Assembly (NCBI RefSeq): GCF_017976235.1
Contig: NZ_JACVHC010000011.1
Location: 20,626 to 84,625 of the forward strand
Direction of reading: 5' to 3'
From: Pseudomonas anatoliensis
GTDB taxonomy: Bacteria; Pseudomonadota; Gammaproteobacteria; Pseudomonadales; Pseudomonadaceae
DNA length: 64,000 nucleotides
Shown here: positions 8,687-16,856 of the stretch, in pieces
Position numbering within the stretch: the first letter of the stretch is position 1
Layout: every line of letters begins with the position of its first letter
The notes under the pieces: model-generated
Databases searched by the model: none
Seen by the model: only the letters and a program-made list of their open reading frames with translations
Told to the model about the DNA's origin: nothing
Translations under genes and position numbers: made by a program

Positions 8687-9595
8687 TTATACGCGTGACG
8701 CGAACAGCGCCTGATGATCGCGGCACTGCTCTGCGGTCAGCATGAACACGCCATGCCCGCCGCGCTGGAACTCAAGCCAGGCAAAATCGACTTCCGGGTA
8801 CAGCGCATCAACGTGCACCTGGCTATTGCCGACTTCAACAATCAGCAAACCCTTCTCGGTCAGATGATCCGCCGCTTCGGCGAGCATCCGTCGCACCAGG
8901 TTCAGACCGTCATCACCGCAGGCCAGACCCAACTCCGGTTCGTGTTGATATTCGTCCGGCATGTCGGCGAAATCTTCGGCATCCACGTAAGGCGGGTTCG
9001 ACACGATCAGGTCGAAACGCTGACCCGGCAATCCATCAAAGCCATCGCCCTGCACGGTGTACACGCGCTCATCGACGCCATGGCGTTCGATATTCTGATT
9101 GGCCACTTCCAGCGCTTCGAACGACAGGTCCGCCAGCACGACTTCAGCGTTCTGGAACTCGTAAGCGCAGGCGATACCGATGCAACCGGAGCCGGTGCAC
9201 AGGTCAAGAATTCGCGCAGGTTCATCGCCGATCCAAGGCGCAAAACGGTTTTCGATCAGCTCGCCAATCGGCGAACGCGGAATCAACACACGCTCATCGA
9301 CAATGAACGACATGCCGCAGAACCACGCTTCACCCAACAGATAAGCCGTTGGAATGCGCTCTTCGATGCGGCGTTTGAGCAGGCGTTGCAGATTAACCAG
9401 CTCATCGTCTTCCAGCGCGCAATCCAGATAGCTATCGGCGATTTCCCACGGCAGGTGCAGAGCCCCCAGCACCAACTGGCGGGCTTCGTCCCACGCATTG
9501 TCGGTGCCATGGCCGAAAAACAGATCCTCCCCATGGAAGCGGCTGACGGCCCAACGGATATGGTCGCGCAGGGTACGAAGTCGGGAAGTGATCAC
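8687..9595 (-). CDS. prmB: Ribosomal protein uL3 N5-glutamine methyltransferase
   Basis: A 302-residue SAM-dependent methyltransferase that modifies a glutamine of ribosomal protein L3. The AdoMet-binding motif LDLCTGSGCIG is at residues ~130-140 and the glutamine-binding NPPY is at 200-203. The HemK-family N-terminal helical domain has TAYLLGEAWF. It starts at GTG 9595, with GGAG about 9 bases upstream. Length fits PrmB (~300 aa) better than PrmC (~276 aa). Confidence 0.93.
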   Translation of the reverse strand: MITSRLRTLRDHIRWAVSRFHGEDLFFGHGTDNAWDEARQLVLGALHLPWEIADSYLDCALEDDELVNLQRLLKRRIEERIPTAYLLGEAWFCGMSFIVDERVLIPRSPIGELIENRFAPWIGDEPARILDLCTGSGCIGIACAYEFQNAEVVLADLSFEALEVANQNIERHGVDERVYTVQGDGFDGLPGQRFDLIVSNPPYVDAEDFADMPDEYQHEPELGLACGDDGLNLVRRMLAEAADHLTEKGLLIVEVGNSQVHVDALYPEVDFAWLEFQRGGHGVFMLTAEQCRDHQALFASRV

Positions 9596-9686
9596 GGGGC
9601 AGAACTCCAGAAAAAACGACTGGCGATTCTACCAGCCAAAACGCGCTACGACGACGCAGGAAAAACACCGGGCCGACCGTAGGACT

Positions 9687-9719
9687 GTTCTGTTTTTCTT
9701 ATCCGCTATTGAACAGAAC
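9687..9719. promoter_or_regulatory. Inverted repeat in prmB/hydrolase divergent region
   Basis: GTTCTGTT and AACAGAAC form a perfect 8-base inverted repeat separated by 17 bases. A TTGACA-like box lies just to its right. This spacing fits a dimeric regulator site, but no regulator is identified. Confidence 0.35.
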
Positions 9720-9834
9720 GTGTAACTTGACAAGGCTGCAGGCCAATAACGACGGTGCCTACGATGGTAGCGATTCACAGAACCGCTCAGCCAGAGGACA
9801 ATGCCGCAAAAGCCCCACCCCAAGGAGCCCCAGA

Positions 9835-10425
9835 ATGTCCGTTCCAAAAACGATGTTTCAACTCAGCGGTCGCGGTTACGCAGCGGCCACACTGAGCCAT
9901 GCGACCGTGGTCATCATCGATGCCCAGAAAGAATATCTCAGTGGCCCGCTGGCCCTGAGCGGCATGGACGCGGCCGTCGCAAACATCAAACAAGTGGTTG
10001 CCGCAGCCCGTGCAGCCGGTCGGCCGATTGTGCACGTGCGTCACCTCGGCACCGTCGGTGGCCTGTTCGACCCGCAAGGTGAACGCGGCGAATTCATCCC
10101 CGGCCTTGAGCCGCAAGGTGATGAAACCATCATCGGCAAACTGCTGCCGAGCGCGTTTCACGGCACTGAATTGCTCGATCGCCTGCAAAACCTCGGCTCG
10201 CTGGACCTGATCGTTTGCGGCTTCATGAGCCATTCCAGCGTCAGCACCACCGTGCGCGCAGCGAAGAACCTGGGTTTCCGCTGTACCCTGGTTGAAGACG
10301 CTTGCGCCACCCGTGACTTGCCGTTCAAGGGCCGTGTACTCAGCGCCGAACTCGTACAGGAGGCGGAAATGGCGATCATGGCCGACAACTTCGCCACGCT
10401 CGCTTTGACTCAAGACCTGATCTGA
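9835..10425 (+). CDS. Isochorismatase-like (cysteine hydrolase family) protein with Ser at the Cys position
   Basis: A 196-residue Rossmann-like hydrolase of the isochorismatase/nicotinamidase superfamily. D29 in VVIIDAQKEYL and K102 in IIGKLLPSAF fit two members of the catalytic triad. The third, normally Cys in a (T/S)H-x-C-V block, reads SHSSVSTT here, placing Ser135 at the nucleophile. ATG 9835 is preferred over earlier in-frame codons because AAGGAG precedes it. The substrate is unknown, and thiol-type amidase chemistry should not be assumed. Confidence 0.82.
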   Translation: MSVPKTMFQLSGRGYAAATLSHATVVIIDAQKEYLSGPLALSGMDAAVANIKQVVAAARAAGRPIVHVRHLGTVGGLFDPQGERGEFIPGLEPQGDETIIGKLLPSAFHGTELLDRLQNLGSLDLIVCGFMSHSSVSTTVRAAKNLGFRCTLVEDACATRDLPFKGRVLSAELVQEAEMAIMADNFATLALTQDLI

Positions 10426-10555
10426 TCGCCGCTTGATGAGCGGCTCATGCCGCCGCTCATCCGCAAAAGCCTCTCATTTGCCGCAAATGCCATAGCCTCA
10501 GGAACAACCCGGTCAACTCCCGGTCGAAGGGCCGATACCATTGAGGAAGGTCGGA

Positions 10556-10876
10556 ATGAAGTTATCCGATGGATTTGACGCACGCCGCTTGCGGCCCAAA
10601 GGCCAAAGCAACTGGCGTTTTCGCTTCGGCGCAGCATTCGCCGCCATTCTGGCGACGTTTGGCGTGCTGCTGGCGATGGCCGGTGCTGCCAGCCTGCTGG
10701 GACGCCCGCCGGCGCTCGGTGACTTGAACGCCACGCCCATGGGCTCGGCGATTATTCTGGCGGTCGGTTTGCTGTTTCTGTATTTCGGTGTCGCCCTATG
10801 GCGTCGCTGCCGCCGTCGCGCACGGCAATCGCGGGAACTGAACATGTCCCCGCACCTGATGAAAAAACACGACTGA
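10556..10876 (+). CDS. Small two-helix membrane protein
   Basis: A 106-residue protein with a basic N-terminus and two hydrophobic stretches (about residues 22-45 and 62-82), followed by an Arg-rich tail (WRRCRRRARQSRE). I do not recognise a family. ATG 10556 follows GAGGAAGG at good spacing; a TTG 15 bases earlier is also in frame. A terminator follows. Confidence 0.7.
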   Translation: MKLSDGFDARRLRPKGQSNWRFRFGAAFAAILATFGVLLAMAGAASLLGRPPALGDLNATPMGSAIILAVGLLFLYFGVALWRRCRRRARQSRELNMSPHLMKKHD

Positions 10877-10879
10877 TCG

Positions 10880-10916
10880 ACGGCCTGGCTTTTTGCCGGG
10901 CCGTTTTGTTTCGACT
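10880..10916 (+). terminator. Rho-independent terminator
   Basis: The stem ACGGCCTGGC / GCCGGGCCGT with a T-rich loop ends in TTTTG, directly after the small membrane protein gene. Confidence 0.8.
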
Positions 10917-10949
10917 TGGGTAAACTGGCCGCCCTTCGCGGAGGCTGAC

Positions 10950-11507
10950 ATGCAAGACGACGATTTTTCCCTGTTCAAAAACGAGCTGCGCGGCGTCAAG
11001 CCGATCAAGCACGATCGCGCCGACACCGGCAAACCCAAGACTGACCGCGCCCAGATCGCCAAGCTGCGCCAATCGGCCACCGTGCGCACCGACCAAGCTA
11101 CCGTTGACGGTCTGTCGGATCAGTTCGTGATCGACGTCGGCCCGGAAGACGAGCTGATGTGGGCTCGCGACGGGGTTCAGGAAAGTCAGATGCGCAAGCT
11201 CAAGGTCGGGCAGATCCCGTTCGAAGGCAGCCTCGACCTGCACGGCATGAACGTGGAAAAGGCCCGGGAAACCCTCTGGGCGTTCCTCGCCGAAGCGACC
11301 AAATTCGAAATCCGCTGCGTGCGCGTCACCCACGGCAAGGCTGTGCGGCTGGACGGCAAGCGGCCAATGATCAAAAGCCACGTCAACACCTGGTTGCGCC
11401 AGCACGCGCAAGTGCTGGGTTTCTGCTCATGCCAGGCCCGACATGGCGGCGCCGGCGCGGTTTACGTGATGCTCAAACGCACCATGATGGAAGGCCGCGA
11501 CGAATAA
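10950..11507 (+). CDS. Smr/MutS2-C-type domain protein
   Basis: A 185-residue protein with a C-terminal Smr domain: SLDLHGMNVEKARETL (residues ~92-107) and VRVTHGKA (~123-130), then a helical end. This fold has nuclease or RNA/DNA-nicking activity in characterised relatives. The basic N-terminal half (KPIKHDRADTGKPKTDRAQ) is typical of stand-alone SmrA/B proteins. The ATG at 10950 is preceded by GGAGG. The cellular target is unknown. Confidence 0.88.
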   Translation: MQDDDFSLFKNELRGVKPIKHDRADTGKPKTDRAQIAKLRQSATVRTDQATVDGLSDQFVIDVGPEDELMWARDGVQESQMRKLKVGQIPFEGSLDLHGMNVEKARETLWAFLAEATKFEIRCVRVTHGKAVRLDGKRPMIKSHVNTWLRQHAQVLGFCSCQARHGGAGAVYVMLKRTMMEGRDE

Positions 11508-11584
11508 TCGCGTTACACCGAACTTGCAGGGGCGTGTCCGCCACCGTACCCTTGCCCTTTGCGAAAATCCCCACAGGTAGTTTC

Positions 11585-12130
11585 ATGTCCCTGGAACAGA
11601 ATTACACCGCGATTCTCGGCCAATTGGGCGAGGACGTCTCCCGCGAGGGCCTGCTCGACACGCCAAAGCGTGCCGCCAAAGCCATGCAGTACCTCTGCCG
11701 CGGTTACGAACAGACGCTTGAAGAGGTCACCAACGGTGCCCTGTTCAGCTCCGACAACAGCGAAATGGTGCTGGTCAAGGACATCGAGTTGTATTCGTTG
11801 TGCGAACACCACCTGCTGCCGTTTATCGGCAAGGCTCACGTCGCGTATATCCCGAGCGGCAAAGTGCTGGGCCTGTCGAAAGTCGCGCGGATCGTCGACA
11901 TGTACGCCCGTCGCCTGCAGATTCAGGAAAACCTCAGCCGCCAGATCGCCGACGCGGTGCAGCAAGTTACCGGTGCGCTGGGCGTTGCCGTGGTGATCGA
12001 GGCCAAGCACATGTGCATGATGATGCGCGGTGTCGAGAAGCAGAATTCGTCGATGATCACTTCGGTGATGCTCGGTGAGTTCCGGGAAAACGCTGCGACC
12101 CGCAGCGAATTCCTCAGCCTGATCAAGTAA
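11585..12130 (+). CDS. folE: GTP cyclohydrolase I
   Basis: A 181-residue homolog of the enzyme that converts GTP to 7,8-dihydroneopterin triphosphate, the first step of folate synthesis. The zinc ligands are visible as C73 and H76 (SLCEHHLLPF) and C144 (KHMCMMMRGV). The long open frame extending left to 11159 overlaps the Smr gene, so the ATG at 11585, giving a family-length protein, is chosen. Pseudomonads often carry more than one folE; which copy this is cannot be told here. Confidence 0.93.
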   Translation: MSLEQNYTAILGQLGEDVSREGLLDTPKRAAKAMQYLCRGYEQTLEEVTNGALFSSDNSEMVLVKDIELYSLCEHHLLPFIGKAHVAYIPSGKVLGLSKVARIVDMYARRLQIQENLSRQIADAVQQVTGALGVAVVIEAKHMCMMMRGVEKQNSSMITSVMLGEFRENAATRSEFLSLIK

Positions 12131-12140
12131 CTCGTCACAC

Positions 12141-12172
12141 AAAAAAACCGGCGTTGATCGCCGGTTTTTTTT
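12141..12172 (+). terminator. Rho-independent terminator
   Basis: AACCGGCG / CGCCGGTT stem with a TTGAT loop and eight T residues after folE. Confidence 0.9.
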
Positions 12173-12233
12173 CGCCCGTGAAAAATCGGGTAAGCTGCGC
12201 GCCTTTCTCAATGTGCACCGTGAGGCTTTCAAC

Positions 12234-12605
12234 GTGTTCGTCAAAGCGCTTCGTGTCGGCCTCGGCCAACTGGTTATTTTCGTCGACTTCATCACCCGTC
12301 CGGGCAAGAAACAGCGCCCCGCCGCTGCTCAGGCGCAAGTCGATGCGGCTGCCAAAGACCTGACCCTGTATCAGTTCCACGCCTGCCCGTTCTGTGTAAA
12401 AACCCGCCGCACCCTGCGTCGTTTGAACGTGCCGGTGGCGTTGAAGGATGCGAAGAACAACGAGCAGGATCGCCAGACGCTGCTGGAACAGGGCGGCCGG
12501 ATCAAGGTGCCGTGCCTGCGCATTGAAGAGAATGGGCAGACGACCTGGATGTATGAGTCCAAGGTGATTATTGATTATCTGGATAAGCGGTTTGCGGCGG
12601 TCTGA
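12234..12605 (+). CDS. Glutaredoxin-like / GST N-terminal domain protein with N-terminal hydrophobic segment
   Basis: A 123-residue protein. Residues 1-22 (FVKALRVGLGQLVIFVDFIT) form a hydrophobic or amphipathic helix that may tether it to the membrane. Residues ~42-123 are a thioredoxin-fold domain with the redox motif CPFC (51-54), the cis-Pro block IKVPCLRIEE and a C-terminal ESKVIIDYLD typical of glutaredoxin/GST-N. GTG 12234 has GAGG at proper distance; the upstream GTG 12213 lacks this. It probably handles glutathione-linked redox chemistry. Confidence 0.85.
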   Translation: MFVKALRVGLGQLVIFVDFITRPGKKQRPAAAQAQVDAAAKDLTLYQFHACPFCVKTRRTLRRLNVPVALKDAKNNEQDRQTLLEQGGRIKVPCLRIEENGQTTWMYESKVIIDYLDKRFAAV

Positions 12606-12627
12606 TGGATTGTGGTGTTGCTGATGT

Positions 12628-12707
12628 CCTCATCGCTGGCAAGCCAGCTCCCACAGGTTCTGTGAACGCCACAGATCACTGTGGGAGCTGGCTTGCCAGC
12701 GATGAGG
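12628..12707. repeat. REP-like inverted repeat, CTGGCAAGCCAGCTCCCAC family
   Basis: Two inverted copies of CCTCATCGCTGGCAAGCCAG...CTCCCACA facing each other. It is a second REP family, distinct from the GCTGCGATCTTTTGAT type, with further copies at 14475 and 40150 and a half copy near 50897. Confidence 0.85.
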
Positions 12708-12736
12708 CCAGTAAAGACACCGCAAATCCCAGACAA

Positions 12737-12770
12737 AAATAAACCGGCCCTCGAGCCGGTTTATTTGTTT
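12737..12770. terminator. Bidirectional terminator
   Basis: AAATAAACCGGC / GCCGGTTTATTT stem with short loop, A-rich on the left and T-rich on the right. It sits between the convergent glutaredoxin-like gene and the aminotransferase end. Confidence 0.75.
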
Positions 12771-12771
12771 T

Positions 12772-13938
12772 TCAGGCCGCTTTTTCTATCTGCGCCTGGC
12801 GCACCACCGCAGCCAATCGCTTCAGCCCTTCATCCAGTCGCGCCGGGTCGATGTGGCTGAAATTCAAACGCAAATGCCCATGATGGTTGTCCGGATCGGG
12901 AAAGAACGGCTCGCCCGGCATGAACGCCACATCATTGGCCAAGGCTTCGTTGAGCAACGTTCGCGTGTCCAGCGGCTGTTTCAACGTCAGCCAGAAAAAC
13001 AGCCCACCCTGTGGCACGTTCCAGTCGGCCAGATCGGCAAAGTGCATTTGCAGTGCCGCTTGAAAGCCATCGCGACGCTCACGATAGAAGCCGCGCAATT
13101 CAGTTAAGTGCTGCTGATATTTTTCGCTGCCGATCCACTGCAACGCCTGCCACTGGCCGATGCGATTGGTGTGCAGGTCCGCTGATTGCTTGAGCTTGAG
13201 CAGATGCGGGAACAGATCCGGGCTGGCGATCAGGTAGCCGACACGCAAACCCGGCAGAAGGGTTTTCGACACGGTGCCGGTGTAGATCCAGCTGGATTTC
13301 TTCAGGCGTGCGGTGATCGGCTTGGCGCTGCCGCCATCGAACGTCAGTTCGCGGTACGGTTCGTCTTCGATCAGGGTCACGCCGAATTCGTCGAGCAGAG
13401 CGGCGACGGCTGCGCGCTTAGCCTCGCTGTAGCGCACGGCAGAGGGGTTCTGGAACGTCGGGATCAGGTAGATGAACGCCGGACGATGCTGTTCCAGGCG
13501 TGTGCGCAGTTGCGCAAGGTTCGGGCCGTCGGCCTCCTGCTGCACAGTCAGGCAATCAGCCCCGAACAGCTGGAAAATCTGCAATGCCGCCAGGTAAGTC
13601 GGCGCCTCCAGCAGAATCTCGGTGCCTTTGTCGATGTACAGTTTTGCCGCCAGATCCAGCGTTTGCTGAGAGCCGCTGACCACCAGCACCTGACTCGCCT
13701 CGCAGGCCAACCCCAGCGCCCTCGCCTCTGCTGCCAAGGCTTCACGCAATGCTGGTTCGCCCTCGCTCATACCGTACTGACCGAGCGACAGGGGCATGTC
13801 GGCCCATTCGACTTTCGGCAACATCGCTTCTGCCGGCAGGCCGCCGGCGAACGACATCACTTCCGGGCGCTGGGCTGCGGCAAGGATTTCACGGATCAGA
13901 GAACTTTTAAGGCGCGAAACACGTTCGGAAAATGCCAT
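12772..13938 (-). CDS. PLP-dependent class I/II aminotransferase
   Basis: A 388-residue fold-type I aminotransferase of the 2-aminoadipate/LysN-like group. The N-terminal signature VMSFAGGLPAEAMLP is present, the PLP lysine lies in TGTVSKTLLPGLRVGYL, and the LIEDEPYRELTF Asp block and the C-terminal LRLNFSH Arg block are visible. ATG 13938 is preferred; a TTG at 13977 would extend it into the divergent promoter. It is divergently transcribed from a MarR regulator that may control it. The amino-acid substrate is not determinable. Confidence 0.88.
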   Translation of the reverse strand: MAFSERVSRLKSSLIREILAAAQRPEVMSFAGGLPAEAMLPKVEWADMPLSLGQYGMSEGEPALREALAAEARALGLACEASQVLVVSGSQQTLDLAAKLYIDKGTEILLEAPTYLAALQIFQLFGADCLTVQQEADGPNLAQLRTRLEQHRPAFIYLIPTFQNPSAVRYSEAKRAAVAALLDEFGVTLIEDEPYRELTFDGGSAKPITARLKKSSWIYTGTVSKTLLPGLRVGYLIASPDLFPHLLKLKQSADLHTNRIGQWQALQWIGSEKYQQHLTELRGFYRERRDGFQAALQMHFADLADWNVPQGGLFFWLTLKQPLDTRTLLNEALANDVAFMPGEPFFPDPDNHHGHLRLNFSHIDPARLDEGLKRLAAVVRQAQIEKAA

Positions 13939-13971
13939 GGAGGTCACCGGTAGCAAGGCGTGTGAAAAATG

Positions 13972-13988
13972 AGTCAAACTTGTTGACT
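13972..13988. promoter_or_regulatory. Candidate MarR operator (inverted repeat)
   Basis: AGTCAA-ACTTG-TTGACT is a perfect 6-base inverted repeat with a 5-base spacer. It lies in the ~80-base space between the divergent aminotransferase and MarR-family genes. It overlaps TTGAC boxes on both strands, so a bound dimer could control both. Confidence 0.45.
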
Positions 13989-14020
13989 GAAATTACGACA
14001 GCTTGAGCGAGTACGTCAAC

Positions 14021-14467
14021 ATGATTGACCTTAAAAACCCCAGCAGTCAGCAGCAGGCCATGGAAGCGTTTTTCTTCGGTTATCAGGCGTTCACCGCCAA
14101 GGCTGACGAAATGCTCGAGCGCCGAGGTTTGTCACGGGTGCATCAGCGCATTGTGTTTTTCATCGCCCGCTACCCGAATCTGAGCGTCAAGGAGTTGCTG
14201 GCCTTGCTGGGCGTGAGCAAGCAGGCGCTGAACATGCCGTTGCGGCAATTGCAGGAAATGCATCTGGTGGACAGCGTCGCGTCAGAGACGGATAAGCGTA
14301 AGCGACTGCTGGCGTTGACTGCGGAAGGGGCAAAGTTTGAACAGGTGTTGCGGCGTGAACAGGTGAAATTGCTGGAGCGGGTGTTTGCCGAGGCTGGGGA
14401 GGTGGCGGTGAATGGTTGGTTGGCGGTGAATCTGGCGTTGGGGGACAGTCAGGCGACTTTTGATTGA
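14021..14467 (+). CDS. MarR-family transcriptional regulator
   Basis: A 148-residue winged-helix protein. The DNA-binding core is visible in LSVKELLALLGVSKQALNMPLRQLQEMHLVD (about residues 60-90), followed by the basic wing ASETDKRKRLLALT and a C-terminal dimerisation helix. ATG 14021 is preferred over TTG 14003. The gene order suggests control of the divergent aminotransferase. The ligand is unknown. Confidence 0.88.
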   Translation: MIDLKNPSSQQQAMEAFFFGYQAFTAKADEMLERRGLSRVHQRIVFFIARYPNLSVKELLALLGVSKQALNMPLRQLQEMHLVDSVASETDKRKRLLALTAEGAKFEQVLRREQVKLLERVFAEAGEVAVNGWLAVNLALGDSQATFD

Positions 14468-14474
14468 ATGCTCT

Positions 14475-14577
14475 GGCCTCATCGCTGGCAAGCCAGCTCC
14501 CACGGGGTTATGAGCTGACCACAGAATTCGGATCCACAAATAAACACTGTGGGAGCTGGCTTGCCAGCGATGAGGCT
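14475..14577. repeat. REP-like inverted repeat, CTGGCAAGCCAGCTCCCAC family
   Basis: Two inverted copies of the GCCTCATCGCTGGCAAGCCAG element flank about 45 bases of unrelated sequence after the MarR gene. Confidence 0.85.
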
Positions 14578-14635
14578 AGCAAGGGCGATATATCCCTATT
14601 GACGGACATTTCGTAAACAAAACAGAAAACAATAT

Positions 14636-14663
14636 TTGCTTTATTTGTACACAAAAGCATAAT
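14636..14663 (+). promoter_or_regulatory. Promoter with internal TTGTACACAA operator for the purine permease
   Basis: TTGCTT (14636-14641) and CATAAT (14658-14663) are 16 bases apart. Between them lies TTGTACACAA (14645-14654), with perfect TTGT/ACAA arms. The same motif stands before uraH and puuE, suggesting a common purine regulator that blocks RNA polymerase. Confidence 0.55.
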
Positions 14664-14784
14664 CCACAGCGTGCGAGTTCCTGACCGCATGGTCAACAAA
14701 TTCGCGTATGCCTCAAAGGGCCGCTGCCACCCCTCATGGGTCCGGCCCTGGAAATAACAATAAAACTCTTGAGGAGTACTCGCT

Positions 14785-16134
14785 GTGGAAAGCCGCAAAT
14801 CCGAAGCATCGACGCTGGATCTCTCGCCGCCGTTACGCAATGGCTTGCTTGAGCGCCTGTTTAAACTCAGCTTGCATGGCACCACGGTGAAGACCGAGCT
14901 GATTGCCGGTCTGACAACCTTCATCACCATGGCTTACATCATCTTCGTCAACCCCAACATCATGGCCGATGCCGGGATTGACCACGGGGCCGCCTTCGTC
15001 GCCACCTGTATCGCCGCCGCACTGGGCTGCCTGTTGATGGGCCTGTACGCGAACTGGCCGGTTGGTCTGGCGCCGGGCATGGGCCTCAACGCGTTTTTCA
15101 CCTACACCGTGGTCGGCACCATGGGCTACAACTGGGAAACCGCGCTCGGTGCGGTGTTTGTCTCGGGTGTGTTGTTCATGATTCTGACCTTCTCGCGGAT
15201 CCGCGAATGGCTGCTCAACAGCATTCCGGTCAGCCTGCGCCACGCGATGGGCGCCGGTGTCGGTTTGTTTCTCGGGCTGATCGGTTTGAAAACCGCTGGC
15301 ATCGTCGTCGATAGCCCGGCGACTCTGCTCAAACTGGGCTCTCTGCATGAAGCTGGCCCACTGCTCGCCGCGGTCTGCTTCCTGATGATCGCAATTCTCA
15401 GCTACCACCGCGTATTTGGCGCGATCCTCATCAGCATCATCACCGTCACCCTGGCCGGTTGGGGCCTGGGCCTCGTGCACTATCAAGGCATCATGTCGGC
15501 ACCGCCAAGCCTGGCACCGACCTGGATGGCGATGAATGTGGCCGGCGTATTCAACGTCAGCATGATCAGCGTGGTCCTCGCGTTCCTCTTCGTGCACATG
15601 TTCGACACCGCCGGTACTCTGATGGGCGTTGCCCAGCGTGCCAATCTGGTGAACGCTGACGGTCGTATCGAAAACCTCTCCCGTGCCATGAAAGCCGACA
15701 GTGCTTCCAGTGTGTTCGGCGCCGTGGTCGGTGTTCCGCCCGTCACCAGTTATGTGGAAAGTGCCGCTGGCGTGGCCGCTGGTGGTCGGACTGGTCTTAC
15801 CGCCGTCACCGTCGGTGTGCTATTTATAGCGGCGATGTTTTTTGCACCGCTGGCCGGCATGATTCCCGCCTACGCCACCGCCGGTGCACTGATCTACGTT
15901 GCAATGCTGATGATGGGCAGCATGGCCCACATCGAGTGGGACGAAGCCACCGACGCCATTCCGGCCATCGTCACCGCGATCATGATGCCGCTGACGTTTT
16001 CGGTTGCCGATGGTATTGCGCTGGGCTTCATCACTTATGTGGCGCTGAAAGCCGGCACCGGCAAATTCAAGGAAATTTCCGTCAGCCTGTGGGTGCTCTG
16101 CGCGATCTTCTTCGCCAAGTTCATCTTCCTGTAA
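14785..16134 (+). CDS. NCS2-family purine (adenine/guanine/hypoxanthine) permease, AzgA-type
   Basis: A 449-residue inner-membrane transporter with about 12-14 hydrophobic segments. It has AzgA/GhxP-type signatures: TELIAGLTTFITMAYIIFVNP near the N-terminus, GLAPGMGLNAFFTY, VHMFDTAGTLMGVAQ, and VVGVPPVTSYVESAAGVAAGGRTGL. It starts at GTG 14785 after GAGGAG. It probably imports a purine base by proton symport. It carries the purine-type operator upstream and so belongs functionally with the urate/allantoin genes at 31-40 kb, now separated from them by the toxin-like island. Confidence 0.9.
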   Translation: MESRKSEASTLDLSPPLRNGLLERLFKLSLHGTTVKTELIAGLTTFITMAYIIFVNPNIMADAGIDHGAAFVATCIAAALGCLLMGLYANWPVGLAPGMGLNAFFTYTVVGTMGYNWETALGAVFVSGVLFMILTFSRIREWLLNSIPVSLRHAMGAGVGLFLGLIGLKTAGIVVDSPATLLKLGSLHEAGPLLAAVCFLMIAILSYHRVFGAILISIITVTLAGWGLGLVHYQGIMSAPPSLAPTWMAMNVAGVFNVSMISVVLAFLFVHMFDTAGTLMGVAQRANLVNADGRIENLSRAMKADSASSVFGAVVGVPPVTSYVESAAGVAAGGRTGLTAVTVGVLFIAAMFFAPLAGMIPAYATAGALIYVAMLMMGSMAHIEWDEATDAIPAIVTAIMMPLTFSVADGIALGFITYVALKAGTGKFKEISVSLWVLCAIFFAKFIFL

Positions 16135-16161
16135 GCGGCACGCGGTTCAAGCTTCAAAACG

Positions 16162-16187
16162 GCCTCACCCTTGCGGGTGGGGCTTTT
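16162..16187 (+). terminator. Rho-independent terminator
   Basis: GCCTCACCC-TTGC-GGGTGGGGC stem followed by TTTT, just after the purine permease stop. Confidence 0.8.
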
Positions 16188-16223
16188 GCACATTCTTGAG
16201 TACAACTAAAAAAGGAGAACGTG

Positions 16224-16856
16224 ATGAGTCTGGAAACCTGGCTGCTGTTCAGCGGCGCTGCGCTGGTGGTGATCCTTATTCCGGGGCCACTGTCGTTGCT
16301 GATGATCAGCAACAGTCTGAATTACGGCTTGCGCCGTTCGTACCCGGCGTTTCTTGGCGGCGTGATTGCCTCGATCTGTTTGCTCAGTGCTTCCGCGCTG
16401 GGACTGGGTGCCCTGCTCCTGGCTTCGGAGCAACTGTTCAGCGCACTGAAAATTGTCGGTGCCCTGTACCTGTTCTATCTCGCCTGGCAGAGCTGGCAGC
16501 AATCGCGCCAGCCATCAGTGGCCGCCGAAGTACCGCAAGCGGCGCCGGTGCCACGCTTTCGCGCACTGTTCGGCCGTGCGTTTGTATTGGGTGCCAGCAA
16601 CCCGAAAGACATCCTCTTCTTCGCCGCGTTTTTGCCGCAATTCCTCAGCGCCGAGCAAGCATTTCTGCCGCAGTTGCTGGTAATGATTGCAACCTGGACC
16701 CTCCTCGATCTGCTATGCAAACTCGCCTACGGCCTGAGCGCCCATGGTGCAGCCCGTTATTTGCGCAGCGGCAAAGGTCAGAGCTGGTTCAACCGGATCA
16801 GCGCCGGGTTGTTTGGCGGCGCAGGCGCGGCGTCCTTGCTCAGCAGCCATTCCTGA
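16224..16856 (+). CDS. LysE/RhtB-family amino-acid exporter
   Basis: A 210-residue inner-membrane protein with about six hydrophobic helices and the family hallmark PGPLSLLMISNSLNYGLRRS near residues 21-40. Residues LGASNPKDILFFAAFLPQF form the second conserved block. Such proteins export amino acids or derivatives. ATG 16224 has AAGGAG 7 bases upstream; a GTG one codon earlier is possible. It is the last recognisable core gene before the accessory island. Confidence 0.9.
   Translation: MSLETWLLFSGAALVVILIPGPLSLLMISNSLNYGLRRSYPAFLGGVIASICLLSASALGLGALLLASEQLFSALKIVGALYLFYLAWQSWQQSRQPSVAAEVPQAAPVPRFRALFGRAFVLGASNPKDILFFAAFLPQFLSAEQAFLPQLLVMIATWTLLDLLCKLAYGLSAHGAARYLRSGKGQSWFNRISAGLFGGAGAASLLSSHS

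Noticed and set aside
11159..11584. Long N-terminal extension of folE
   Set aside because: The upstream part overlaps the Smr gene in another frame; GTP cyclohydrolase I of this type starts at the ATG at 11585.
14664..14784. Purine riboswitch in the leader of the AzgA-type permease
   Set aside because: The leader has a GGGCCG/CGGCCC hairpin but I cannot recognise the conserved junction of a known purine-class riboswitch. A protein operator in the promoter explains regulation more simply.
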